This document shows, piece after piece, positions 1 through 8,559 of a stretch of DNA of 64,000 bases. A program made the translations under genes and the position numbers. The stretch covers positions 1,736,001-1,800,000 of the forward strand of contig AP026126.1 in the NCBI GenBank assembly GCA_030295235.1, in the 5' to 3' direction. The notes under the pieces are model-generated. The model ran no database searches. It had not been told where the DNA came from and saw only the letters and a list, made by a program, of their open reading frames with translations. Origin of the DNA: Fistulifera solaris (Eukaryota > Bacillariophyta > Bacillariophyceae > Naviculales > Stauroneidaceae). Position 1 is the stretch's first letter. Each line of letters starts with the position of its first letter.

Positions 1-1060
1 CGACTATTGCAACATGTCCGACTATTGCAACATACATGTCCGACTATTGCAACATGTCCGACTATTGCAACATACATGTCCGACTATTGCAACATGTCCG
101 ACTATTGCAACATGTCCGACTATTGCAACATGTCCGACTATTGCAACATGTCCGACTATTGCAACATACATGTCCGACTATTGCAACATACATGTCCGAC
201 TATTGCAACATGTCCGACTATTGCAAATTGTCCGACTATTGCAACATACATGTCCGACTATTGCAACATGTCCGACTATTGCAACATGTCCGACTATTGC
301 AACATGTCCGACTATTGCAACATGTCCGACTATTGCAACATGTCCGACTATTGCAACATGTCCGACTATTGCAACATGTCCGACTATTGCAACATGTCCG
401 ACTATTGCAACATGTCCGACTATTGCAACATGTCCGACTATTGCAACATGTCCGACTATTGCAACATGTCCGACTATTGCAACATGTCCGACTATTGCAA
501 CATGTCCGACTATTGCAACATGTCCGACTATTGCAACATGTCCGACTATTGCAACATGTCCGACTATTGCAACATGTCCGACTATTGCAACATGTCCGAC
601 TATTGCAACATGTCCGACTATTGCAACATGTCCGACTATTGCAACATGTCCGACTATTGCAACATGTCCGACTATTGCAACATGTCCGACTATTGCAACA
701 TGTCCGACTATTGCAACATGTCCGACTATTGCAACATGTCCGACTATTGCAACATGTCCGACTATTGCAACATGTCCGACTATTGCAACATGTCCGACTA
801 TTGCAACATACATGTCCGACTATTGCAACATGTCCGACTATTGCAACATACATGTCCGACTATTGCAACATGTCCGACTATTGCAACATACATGTCCGAC
901 TATTGCAACATACATGTCCGACTATTGCAACATGTCCGACTATTGCAAATTGTCCGACTATTGCAACATACATGTCCGACTATTGCAACATGTCCGACTA
1001 TTGCAACATGTCCGACTATTGCAACATGTCCGACTATTGCAACATGTCCGACTATTGCAA
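1..1060. repeat. 18-bp tandem satellite array
   Basis: The unit is CATGTCCGACTATTGCAA. A partial unit (1-12) is followed by 56 units, with ten 4-bp CATA spacers at 31, 71, 165, 187, 245, 807, 847, 887, 909 and 967. The centre (249-806) is 31 identical units without a break. Two units (227-244 and 949-966) begin ATTG instead of CATG. An 84-bp block with the same order of spacers and variant unit occurs at 165-248 and 887-970. The array ends abruptly at 1060 and probably continues left of the window. Because 18 is a multiple of 3 and the unit lacks stops in several frames, long repeat ORFs appear on both strands; they look like by-products rather than genes. Confidence 0.98.
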
Positions 1061-1727
1061 CATGTTTTACTACAACTACAATGAGGGACGAAAATGCTTT
1101 CTCTCTCTTGTTAAAGCGTCAGCAATATCTAGTTTTTTACTGTATTCTTTACCCTGATTGTTTTGCTTATATCCACTTTTTTACAAAGTTTTTGAAAATT
1201 ATCATATTTACCCTGCACCCTCCGGCTGATTTCAACGGAAAAACGACGCTCTGTTTTTGAAAGGCGAAACTCAACGAAGCGCTGTGCTACGAACTTTAAA
1301 ACCTTTTCACCCGAACCCCAACGAGGAAAAGTATCAATTGTTCATACAAGTGGAAGTGTTGTCGTTTTTCGTTGGAGGGCTCAAAGAACTTATTGTCCAG
1401 AATTTCTGGAACTTCCCAGATTTCTGTATGAATGAAATATTTCTCATAGTGATCTTTTGGTCATCACCTGGTATTTACTTGTAATACAGCTTCCAACATG
1501 ATCAGCATGCAACCGTTTCGACAAAGAATGAATCATCATCATCCTTTTGCGTCATTTCTATTGCTTAATTAGACTATGGTGTGGCAAGAAAACCAATACT
1601 ATAGTGCGCTTCATTTGTCGAACCTCACCGCAAAACGGCCCCGTCTCCGCTTACACTTTTTGCATCGACCAAGCCCCTGCTCGGCCGCCGATAACGTTAC
1701 TTCTCGGATAAGAAATCTTTTCATAAA
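1061..1727. other. Intergenic, no gene seen
   Basis: AT-rich sequence after the satellite. A 75-codon ORF at 1257-1484 has no coding character. A near match to the TACC(A/T)GGTA palindrome (CACCTGGTA) is at 1465-1473. At 1650-1659 the minus strand reads AAAGTGTAAG, the left box of the dispersed element described at 44737, but the right box is absent. The 3' part should hold the promoter and 5' UTR of the gene starting at 1728. Confidence 0.5.
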
Positions 1728-2549
1728 ATGCCTAGTGAAATGTATCCGTTCGTCTTTTACCTTCTTTTTGTTGTCGGTGTGCAGGGGTTTGGTCTGTATC
1801 CAGAAATTTACGCAGGCAAGAGTGCCCTGAAAACGTCCTCTTCGGACTATTCTGTATCCGACCAACAACGACGAGACCTGTTCGTCGCTTCTACATCAAC
1901 CACTTTCGAAAACGTCGACCAAGCTCTCGTATACATTGATCCTGAATGTGATCGCCGGTTTTTACATGCCGTTGTGGCGAGTGACTACCGATTGCTTTAC
2001 AAAGGACTGTCTATGGTGCAGGATCAAATCGCTCTCCGCAATGCACCCGACAATTTATTGCAGAGTAGTGAGAATGCTCCTTTGTTTCGGACGTTGGAAG
2101 AAGCAATGCAACAACAGCCCCTTCAGCCCAGTACCAGTCAAATAGCGGTCGCCAATTCGCTGGCTGCGCAGCGTATGGGAACTACGGTCTGTTCGATCTG
2201 GCCGTTGGGTCCCAATGTTCATTTTGCGTGGTTGGAACATGGAACTTCTTTTCGTGGGACCTGGGATACGAAAATGATTGTAGATGGTGTCGATTGTGGT
2301 CGTATGTCTCTCGAAGATGCCCTGGAAAGCAACAAAGAGATAGTGTTTCGTTCCGAGCGATATTTGGCGGTTCCTTTGTCTATGGAACAGGAATTGGTGC
2401 AAAAGCTGAAAAACTCGTTCATCATTTGGAAACAAAAACGAAGGACATCGACGGAGTCACGAAAAGTGTTACATTATCTTCTTGTAGTTTATCATATCAC
2501 TAATTTACAATTTTCATGTCTTGTTGCATCCTGTACAGTTGCTAGCTAA
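1728..2549 (+). CDS. Secreted hypothetical protein
   Basis: No family recognised. The first in-frame ATG opens a hydrophobic signal peptide (about residues 6-20, FVFYLLFVVGVQGFG), so the protein probably enters the secretory pathway. The body is soluble, with a conserved-looking stretch around residues 150-220 (VCSIWPLGPNVHFAW). The C-terminus is uncertain. After the A5 run at 2409-2413 this frame becomes less coding-like, while the frame reached by adding one A gives an amphipathic helix (LVHHLETKTKDIDGV). A possible short intron (GTAG...ACAG, about 2484-2538) lies just before the stop. It is convergent with the phosphodiesterase on the other strand, 45 bp apart. Confidence 0.6.
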   Translation: MPSEMYPFVFYLLFVVGVQGFGLYPEIYAGKSALKTSSSDYSVSDQQRRDLFVASTSTTFENVDQALVYIDPECDRRFLHAVVASDYRLLYKGLSMVQDQIALRNAPDNLLQSSENAPLFRTLEEAMQQQPLQPSTSQIAVANSLAAQRMGTTVCSIWPLGPNVHFAWLEHGTSFRGTWDTKMIVDGVDCGRMSLEDALESNKEIVFRSERYLAVPLSMEQELVQKLKNSFIIWKQKRRTSTESRKVLHYLLVVYHITNLQFSCLVASCTVAS

Positions 2550-2594
2550 AGGTAGAACAGTCTCCGCACCGCTTCTGACCAACGTGAGTTTTCC

Positions 2595-3380
2595 TTACAT
2601 CAGATCGAAAATCGCCAACGGACGCCAGAATTTCACTCCTTCTACCGTCGAAGGGTCTGTTTTCCATAGACCTACTCGAGTCGCTACAAAGTTTTCTACC
2701 CTTTGAACTTCATCCACTGCCGGAATATTCTCGGTCCCATAATACAGCGACAAATGGGGTACCCCAGCGGGTTGCGGAAATTCCCAGAACCCATCATCCA
2801 TGCCAAGAATCTCTCTGCAATATTGGCATAGCTCCCAAAACTCTTTTGATGCATTCACTGAAAGATACAGTGCTTGACTCCACAAATTCTTCGACTGAGC
2901 TTCTGTGAGCTGGATCGGGATGCCACCCACACCGGAGAGACCCAGCTCGAGTGCTTTGATCACTTGTTGTACTTGTTCGGAGTTCTCGCACGTAATTCCA
3001 CCTACGAGCGTGACATGCGGTACAAAGGATGCACTCGCACCAGGTCGGTGGGTAAAGGCGTCAATCTTTGATTGTAGTTTCGAAGAAACGTCCTCGGGTG
3101 GTAGCAACCACAACGACAGCTTGACTTCTCCCTGTTCTCTCAGCCGTGGATGTTCGGTGAGTATCATAGTTGTCGATTCGAGAGAAACGTCGGGCGCCAA
3201 GATAAAGAGAATGAACGCGAGTACAGGGAGAATGTACTTGATAAAATACGTTCTTCGACAGAAGACAGCGTGTCTGCTTCGAACAAACGACGATGGAATG
3301 CAACTCGAAATTTGGTTATCTTCTTCTCCAGGTAAAGAGTTAGACAGCGATCCGTATTCTGTAAAACGCATAAAACGCAT
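2595..3380 (-). CDS. Cyclic phosphodiesterase, 2H (LigT-like) superfamily
   Basis: 261 aa. Two H-x-T/S motifs define the 2H phosphoesterase fold: PHVTLVGGI (His about 122) and PHLSLYYG (His about 209), with the flanking residues of plant-type CPDase. Family members open 1'',2''-cyclic phosphates such as ADP-ribose cyclic phosphate left by tRNA splicing; the substrate here is inferred. The first ATG gives an N-terminal membrane segment (about residues 47-62) before the catalytic domain. An internal Met at about 72 (MILTEH) would give a soluble form about the usual CPDase length. No intron or frame break seen. Confidence 0.85.
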   Translation of the reverse strand: MRFMRFTEYGSLSNSLPGEEDNQISSCIPSSFVRSRHAVFCRRTYFIKYILPVLAFILFILAPDVSLESTTMILTEHPRLREQGEVKLSLWLLPPEDVSSKLQSKIDAFTHRPGASASFVPHVTLVGGITCENSEQVQQVIKALELGLSGVGGIPIQLTEAQSKNLWSQALYLSVNASKEFWELCQYCREILGMDDGFWEFPQPAGVPHLSLYYGTENIPAVDEVQRVENFVATRVGLWKTDPSTVEGVKFWRPLAIFDLM

Positions 3381-4080
3381 TCATATCTGTCATCGCCAAT
3401 GGCTCAAGTCGACGATGTCCATTTTGCGAAAAAAGCTGCTCTGCATTTTCCAAAGAAGGTTCGTGCAAAAAAGCTCCGCAACGACTGGTCGACGACACTC
3501 CGACTCCGAAACGACTCAAGTACACTAAGAATCATTGTAGCAGTCCCGAAAGCATGTCGCTCGTCTGTCGTGCATCTCCTCCATTTACAGTTCGCTTTTT
3601 TTCGGTTCGTGTCCGTTTCTGTTCTTTTCCTTTCGTCCCGTCATCGTTTTGATCATCAAAAGCCATCCTATGCAGTGTCGGTGCATAGTGAGAGAGGCAA
3701 CGGGAACTAACATTGAACAGCTGCCTCAAACAGCGTGTTGCAGTACAGCGATCAAAAGACACAAAGTAAAGAACACGCTTGGCAGACGCGCTGCCAATCC
3801 GTCTTGGCGTGAAGTATTTACATAACAAATGATACCGTGCTTGAAATACAGCCAGAAAGTATCTCACACGGCGGAAAGGATCTGCAAATATTGACATTTA
3901 AGAGGTCGGACCTCTTGAAGAATTATTGCGGCGCAGCCTAGAAGCGGAGTTGACAAGTGACAAACAACGGAGCATTCATTTCAATACCAGGTGTTGCAGT
4001 GCACACGGATCATTGGTGGTGCTCGGATCGTCTTATTTGTTTCGACGCTGGCTCCTATCCTCTAGCAATCGTTGTCGAGA
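3381..4080. other. Divergent intergenic region
   Basis: Separates the phosphodiesterase (minus) from the SET protein (plus) and must hold both promoters. Small ORFs on both strands (for example 3399-3710 plus and 3532-3897 minus) are arginine/serine-rich and resemble no protein. TACCAGGTG at 3986-3994 is one base from the recurrent TACC(A/T)GGTA palindrome. Confidence 0.5.
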
Positions 4081-4677
4081 ATGATTTGCAGTGTGTTGAA
4101 GAACACGGTCGCCATCCGTCCCGTCCGCACATTGACGTTTCGGTCCTTATCTTCGGTTGTTGCTCCCGACATCAATGACTTGGAACAGGAACAGATCAAG
4201 CAAGCCAACGAAGCATATCATGGTATTGTCGAAATTTCTGTTTCGGGAGATCGTGGATGGGGCGTTTTCGCTTCGCGTGATCTTGTCAAAGGAGAACGAC
4301 TCATCAAGATTACCCCCTTTAGTTTCACCGACACGCCGAATCAGCATTCGATCCAGATTGACTGGAAGAAGCACATGAACGTGGATATTCCCGCTCGCTT
4401 TGTCAATCATTGTTGCAACGAAGCCAACGTTGGGATCAAGATCCGTGACGAAGCCGCTGACTTTTATGCGCTCCGTGATATTGAATCGGGCGACGAATTG
4501 TTGTGGGATTACGAAACGACCGAGTATCGTGTTTCGGAGAACTTTCCGTGCAACTGCGGTTCTTCTCGTTGCCGTGGAACGATCCGCGGCTACTACGCCC
4601 ATGGCAATCAAGTCATGAAGGCCTATGGTCCGGACTTTATTGCTCCTTATTTGTTGAAGAAGACTCCTTTGAAATAG
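4081..4677 (+). CDS. Small SET-domain protein, organelle-targeted candidate
   Basis: 198 aa from the first ATG. SET motifs in order: GWGVFASRDLVKGE (SAM-binding GxG region), RFVNHCCNEANVG (the NHSC-like pseudoknot motif), GDELLWDYETTEY (catalytic Tyr region), then a post-SET zinc cluster CNCGSSRCRG. These define a lysine methyltransferase fold, and the protein is little more than the SET domain. The N-terminus (MICSVLKNTVAIRPVRTL) is basic and Ser-rich with few acidic residues, like a mitochondrial presequence, so a non-histone substrate is possible. Substrate unknown. Intron-free. Confidence 0.85.
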   Translation: MICSVLKNTVAIRPVRTLTFRSLSSVVAPDINDLEQEQIKQANEAYHGIVEISVSGDRGWGVFASRDLVKGERLIKITPFSFTDTPNQHSIQIDWKKHMNVDIPARFVNHCCNEANVGIKIRDEAADFYALRDIESGDELLWDYETTEYRVSENFPCNCGSSRCRGTIRGYYAHGNQVMKAYGPDFIAPYLLKKTPLK

Positions 4678-5150
4678 CCAGATTGGTGATGCATGTGTCG
4701 GGCGTTTTTTGCTTTCAGTAGAAAGGTAATTGTAAGCGAAGGGCTAGTCGTAGGAGCCTAGCGTAATTGCCAACTAGAGTGTGTTGTGATTTTTTTGGTC
4801 TTGATCCATATTTTGTTCCGTGATTAATTCACGGTGTCGTGTGTCGTGTCCCATCGCTGTCTCAAACCCGCGTGTCCGGATCTTGTATATTGCTGAGTAC
4901 TTTGTTTACCACAGCACGAAAAGGAGGAGATTTGTGCTTAGCGCTTAATAACCGCTATGATATATCCAAACAAGTAAAAATATTGAATACAGTATTTGTG
5001 ATTATTCAGTTCCGGGCAAAGCACAAATGCTCGCACTTCAAACTTTTTGCGATGATGCTCGTCAACCCATTAAACGCACAACCGTCCTTTCAATCAATAC
5101 TTTTATAGACGGATCGATCGACCCATCCTTCATTGACAGTTTTAAAAGCC
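4678..5150. other. Intergenic, promoter of Kelch-BTB gene
   Basis: AT-rich, no convincing ORF. TTGTAAGCGAAG at about 4730 partly resembles the left box of the dispersed 53-bp element. No other feature seen. Confidence 0.4.
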
Positions 5151-7174
5151 ATGGAAGAATTCAATCATCAGGCTGATGATTTAACTGCAGAAACGCGCAA
5201 TAACCGTCCGCCCGCTATAGCTGCAGGTGTACCGCCAGCAGAAGTGCAGGCGCCGTCCCGGATAGAAGAATTTGCTGCTTCGAACATTGCTTCCAATTCT
5301 CAGGCTCGTCTGCGTCAACAAGCGCACGCAAATATACCGAGTATACACCACTTTCACGATCCGCCGTCCGCGGTCCGATTTCAAGCTCCTCCGCAGCGAG
5401 TCGTTGCTCCTTCGATCGCCCCCCTGGAAAGAAATAATGTACCAGCGGACCGTCGAGAGGCCCGCGCTCTTCCCCCGCCCGTTCGACAAGCAAATCGAGA
5501 CATAATCATTCCGGAACATTCCGTCGATGGAGATGCTGGTACATTGTGCAGTGAAAGCAACGAGGATGAAGTGTTTGGACCATCGGGCTGGAGTCAAGTC
5601 GAGATGGCTCGCGAACCAGGAGGCGCACCATCAATAGCTCCTTCTCCGCGTTCCTTACATGCTGGTGCGGTCTTGAATGGAGCAATGTATATTTTTGGTG
5701 GGTACGACGGTACGCAGCGTGTCAATACGTTCCATGCCTTTTCGTTCATCGAAAAGCGCTGGTCACCCGTACTTCCGTCTCCTCATTCGCCTCCTCCGCC
5801 GAGTCCTCGCGATCGGCATGTCGCTTTCGTGTTCGGCAACTCGTTTTACGTACATGGTGGATTCAATGGTCACTCACGGGTCGCCGACATGTTTGGGTTT
5901 GACTTTAGTACGATGACTTGGCGTGAAATCAGCATGTCGGGTATGACGGGTCGTGTGCCCTCACCGAGACACTCGCACTCGGCCGTGGTGTATGGCCATT
6001 CTTTATTCATCGCGTTTGGATATGACGGAAGTTACAAAAGTGATATTCATGAATACGATTTTGTAAATTCGCGTTGGAGTGCTGTTGCTGCTGGTGGTCG
6101 TCGGTGCGTATTTGCCATTCGTCTCTTTTTGCATACAAAGATTTTGTCAAGAAAGTTGATTCATTTTCAATCCTGCCTTTTACAGACCCCGCCCTCGCTA
6201 TCGCGCCACAACGGAAGTTCACAAGAATTACATGCTGGTGTTTGGAGGACACGATGGAGTTCGTCACTTATCGGACACCAATGTATTTGATCTTGAAACA
6301 AAAACCTGGTCGACTTTGATTACAGAAGGACCGACGCCAATGCCTCGAGACTCGCACGTATCGTGTATGCATGGTAACAGCATGTTTGTCTTTGCTGGGA
6401 GCACGGGTTCCGCTATGAATGACTTTTATGAGCTGCAATTGCCAGCCGGTACGCTGGATTCTTCAGCGGCGGCGCGATGGCGACCTATCAAGTCGTCGTC
6501 ACGTGACTTTGAACCTCGGCCTAGATTTTGTCATGTTGGTGTTGTACACGATGGAAGCTTGTATTGCTTTGGCGGCTATGATGGAAGAGATCGTCTCAAT
6601 GACTTTGTTCGTTTTGATTTTACGGTCTATGATTTAAGCTTTGAGCTGCCTCCTTCGACGCTCGTTTCGGACTTGCGATCGATGATAAACAACAGCACCT
6701 TATCGGATGTAACGTTTCTTGTGGAAGGACAGCCTGTTTATGCTCATAAGTTGATGCTGATGCGCTGCCCTTACTTTGAAGCTCTTTTTCTATGCAAAAT
6801 GCGCGAATCTCGAATGACGGAGATACCCGTTTCGCAAGTGAGTTATCCTGTCTTTATGTCGATTTTGGAATACCTGTACACGGATCAAGTGAAGATGTCG
6901 ACAAGCAATGCCATGGATATATTTGTTGCTGCCGATTTGTTCTGCATTCCTCGCTTGAAGACGATGTGCGAGAAGCACATGTTACAGTCTATAACGGTTG
7001 ACAATGCGGCTTCTATCTTTTATGCTGCTGATATGCATAGTGCAGCCGCGTTGCGTCAAAAGGCAAAAAAAGTACGTCGTCTCACATTTTGAAGAGGTAT
7101 CAAAGTCTAGCACCTTCGAAGAAATGGGGCGGAACAACATTGAATTGGTCTTTGAATTGTTGCAAAGTCGATAA
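5151..7174 (+). CDS. Kelch-repeat BTB/POZ protein
   Basis: Exon 1 is 5151-6103, the intron 6104-6185 (82 nt, GTGCGT...TTTTACAG), exon 2 from 6186. A disordered N-terminus (about 170 aa) is followed by Kelch repeats with the YIFGGYDG, YVHGGFNG, FIAFGYDG, LVFGGHDG and YCFGGYDG blades, then a BTB domain (DVTFLVEGQPVYAHK) and the start of a BACK-like helix. This is the LZTR1-like order; such proteins act as CUL3 ubiquitin-ligase adaptors (family knowledge). As read, the protein ends at 7092. Removing one A from the A7 run at 7065-7071 extends it to a stop at 7172-7174 with the family-typical tail FEEMGRNNIELVFELL, so the A7 is probably one base too long. Start is the first ATG (MEEFNHQ). Confidence 0.88.
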
Positions 7175-7836
7175 TTTTAGAGGCGTTGGATCAGCTATTC
7201 ACAAGTTATCAGAACAGGTTTAGGATAAGTCTCATGATAAGTCACAGGTCCCATTTAATGGTGGTGATTGATTACCGAGATTGCCATGCTTACTAACATG
7301 GTTTGTCGGAATATTTTAAACCTTGATCATCGAGATTTTCCACGCTTACTACAATGCTGTCGGAAGACTTGCCACGCTATTGTTGTGCTTGGTTTCGTTA
7401 CTTCCTCTGTCAAAAAGAGTAAAAGCCTGGTACCGTACCTGGTAGATAGATACTACGTAGTACGGAGTATTTTTGTTTAGGCGATGAAGCTTTCGTAACC
7501 GGGACCGAAGGGCATACCCAGATAGCCCGTAACCCTAGCCGACACTCCCTGCAGTTCGAGACAGCGACACTCTTACATTATGTGTCTCGATTTGAATGAC
7601 TGTAGCGTAACATGTATTGCCTGTCGTGTGCTCGGCACTGATTTCACCTATACGTCGTCTCATTCCGTTAGGAAGACGAACACTATCCAACCACGACGAC
7701 GAAATCCATCACAGCATTTCATTGTTTCTTTCTCATTGAATAAATCCGCGACGTGCGTAGATACATTGTTGTGTAAAGTATCGTTTACATTAATCCTCCT
7801 GGCTGGTTGTCTGTAGACTGTTGAAAGTGTGAAAAT
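7175..7836. other. Intergenic region
   Basis: No convincing gene. Holds the recurrent palindrome at 7436-7444 and, near 7450, a small ACTACGTAGT palindrome. The 3' part is pyrimidine-rich and probably the promoter of the gene at 7837. Confidence 0.4.
7426..7444. repeat. TACC(A/T)GGTA palindrome site
   Basis: CCTGGTACCGTACCTGGTA: one exact 9-bp palindrome (7436-7444) beside a half copy, with the GGTACC core. Member of the dispersed intergenic family best seen at 12781. Confidence 0.7.
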
Positions 7837-8452
7837 ATGGGCAACGGAGACTTAGTAGATAGCAACATTGCATTCAGTCCTGGTTCCGGCATGGAGATCA
7901 TTGCCGGGAGCCCGACAAAGCGCCGTGTCGTCAAAGCAGCAAAGCCATCTCCCTCAACTGAACGGGAGACTTCTGCATTAGGTCTTGATGCTGTAGACGA
8001 CACCACGAACCTCTCACCCAACAAAAAATTCGTCGACAAATTAGACAATCTTTCTGAAAAAGATGACGATGATCATGTCGAGTCGTTGCAAACCCGAATC
8101 GAATCAATGGAAGAGCGCCAACGTCTACGTCGCGAGCAGGCTTTACAAGAGCGGCGCACTAATCCGAAATCAAAAACGCCCAAAGAATCTCCGCAACCGA
8201 ATCCTTTTTCAAGATTCATGCGCGTGTTCTCAGTCGAACCGGCTTATCCTGAGCACAAACGATCTTATCAGGGGAGAAAACGTTGGCGAAGAGCCTGTGG
8301 TAAAGAAACCCCGATCAACTGATGCCGAAAGTGATAGCGATGATGATCATTTACCGTCGAGCTCCGCTTTCTATCCTATGGCATTGGGTGCTGCGGCTGC
8401 TTTCATTGCAGTAGCTGTCATGGCAATCATGCGATTCAAGCTGAAGAAGTAA
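7837..8452 (+). CDS. Tail-anchored hypothetical protein (reading frame split)
   Basis: ATG at 7837 (MGNGDL; Gly2 could be myristoylated, inferred). The first frame gives a charged, disordered region with phosphorylatable SP sites and a short coiled coil (MEERQRLRREQA), and runs to 8322. The second frame, to 8452, ends with an acidic stretch (DAESDSDDDHL) and one C-terminal membrane helix (ALGAAAAFIAVAVMAIMRF) plus KLKK, a typical tail anchor. The two must join. Dropping one G from G4 at 8271-8274 gives a smooth join (SYQG then ENVGEEP). A short intron ending at the TTTTTCAAG near 8211 is the alternative. No known family; membrane placement, ER or other, is inferred. Confidence 0.65.
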
Positions 8453-8559
8453 AAGAAAAGTATAAGTGCCTTATCAGATTGCTTTATAGCTTATGAAGCC
8501 ATAACATTAGAAATCAACACATTATCAGAACTTCTCAGTCCTTCATACGCACGTTGCAT

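Noticed and set aside
1-1060. CRISPR-like array
   Set aside because: Repeats are directly adjacent with only 4-bp fixed spacers and the locus is eukaryotic; it is a satellite.
7-1260. Long ORFs (200-417 codons) on both strands in the first kilobase
   Set aside because: They are translations of the 18-bp satellite, open in five frames at once, with no start context or domain.
3399-3710. 103-codon ORF starting with ATG in the divergent spacer
   Set aside because: Second half is Phe/Val/Ser-rich without motif and overlaps an opposite-strand ORF of equal length; likely chance.
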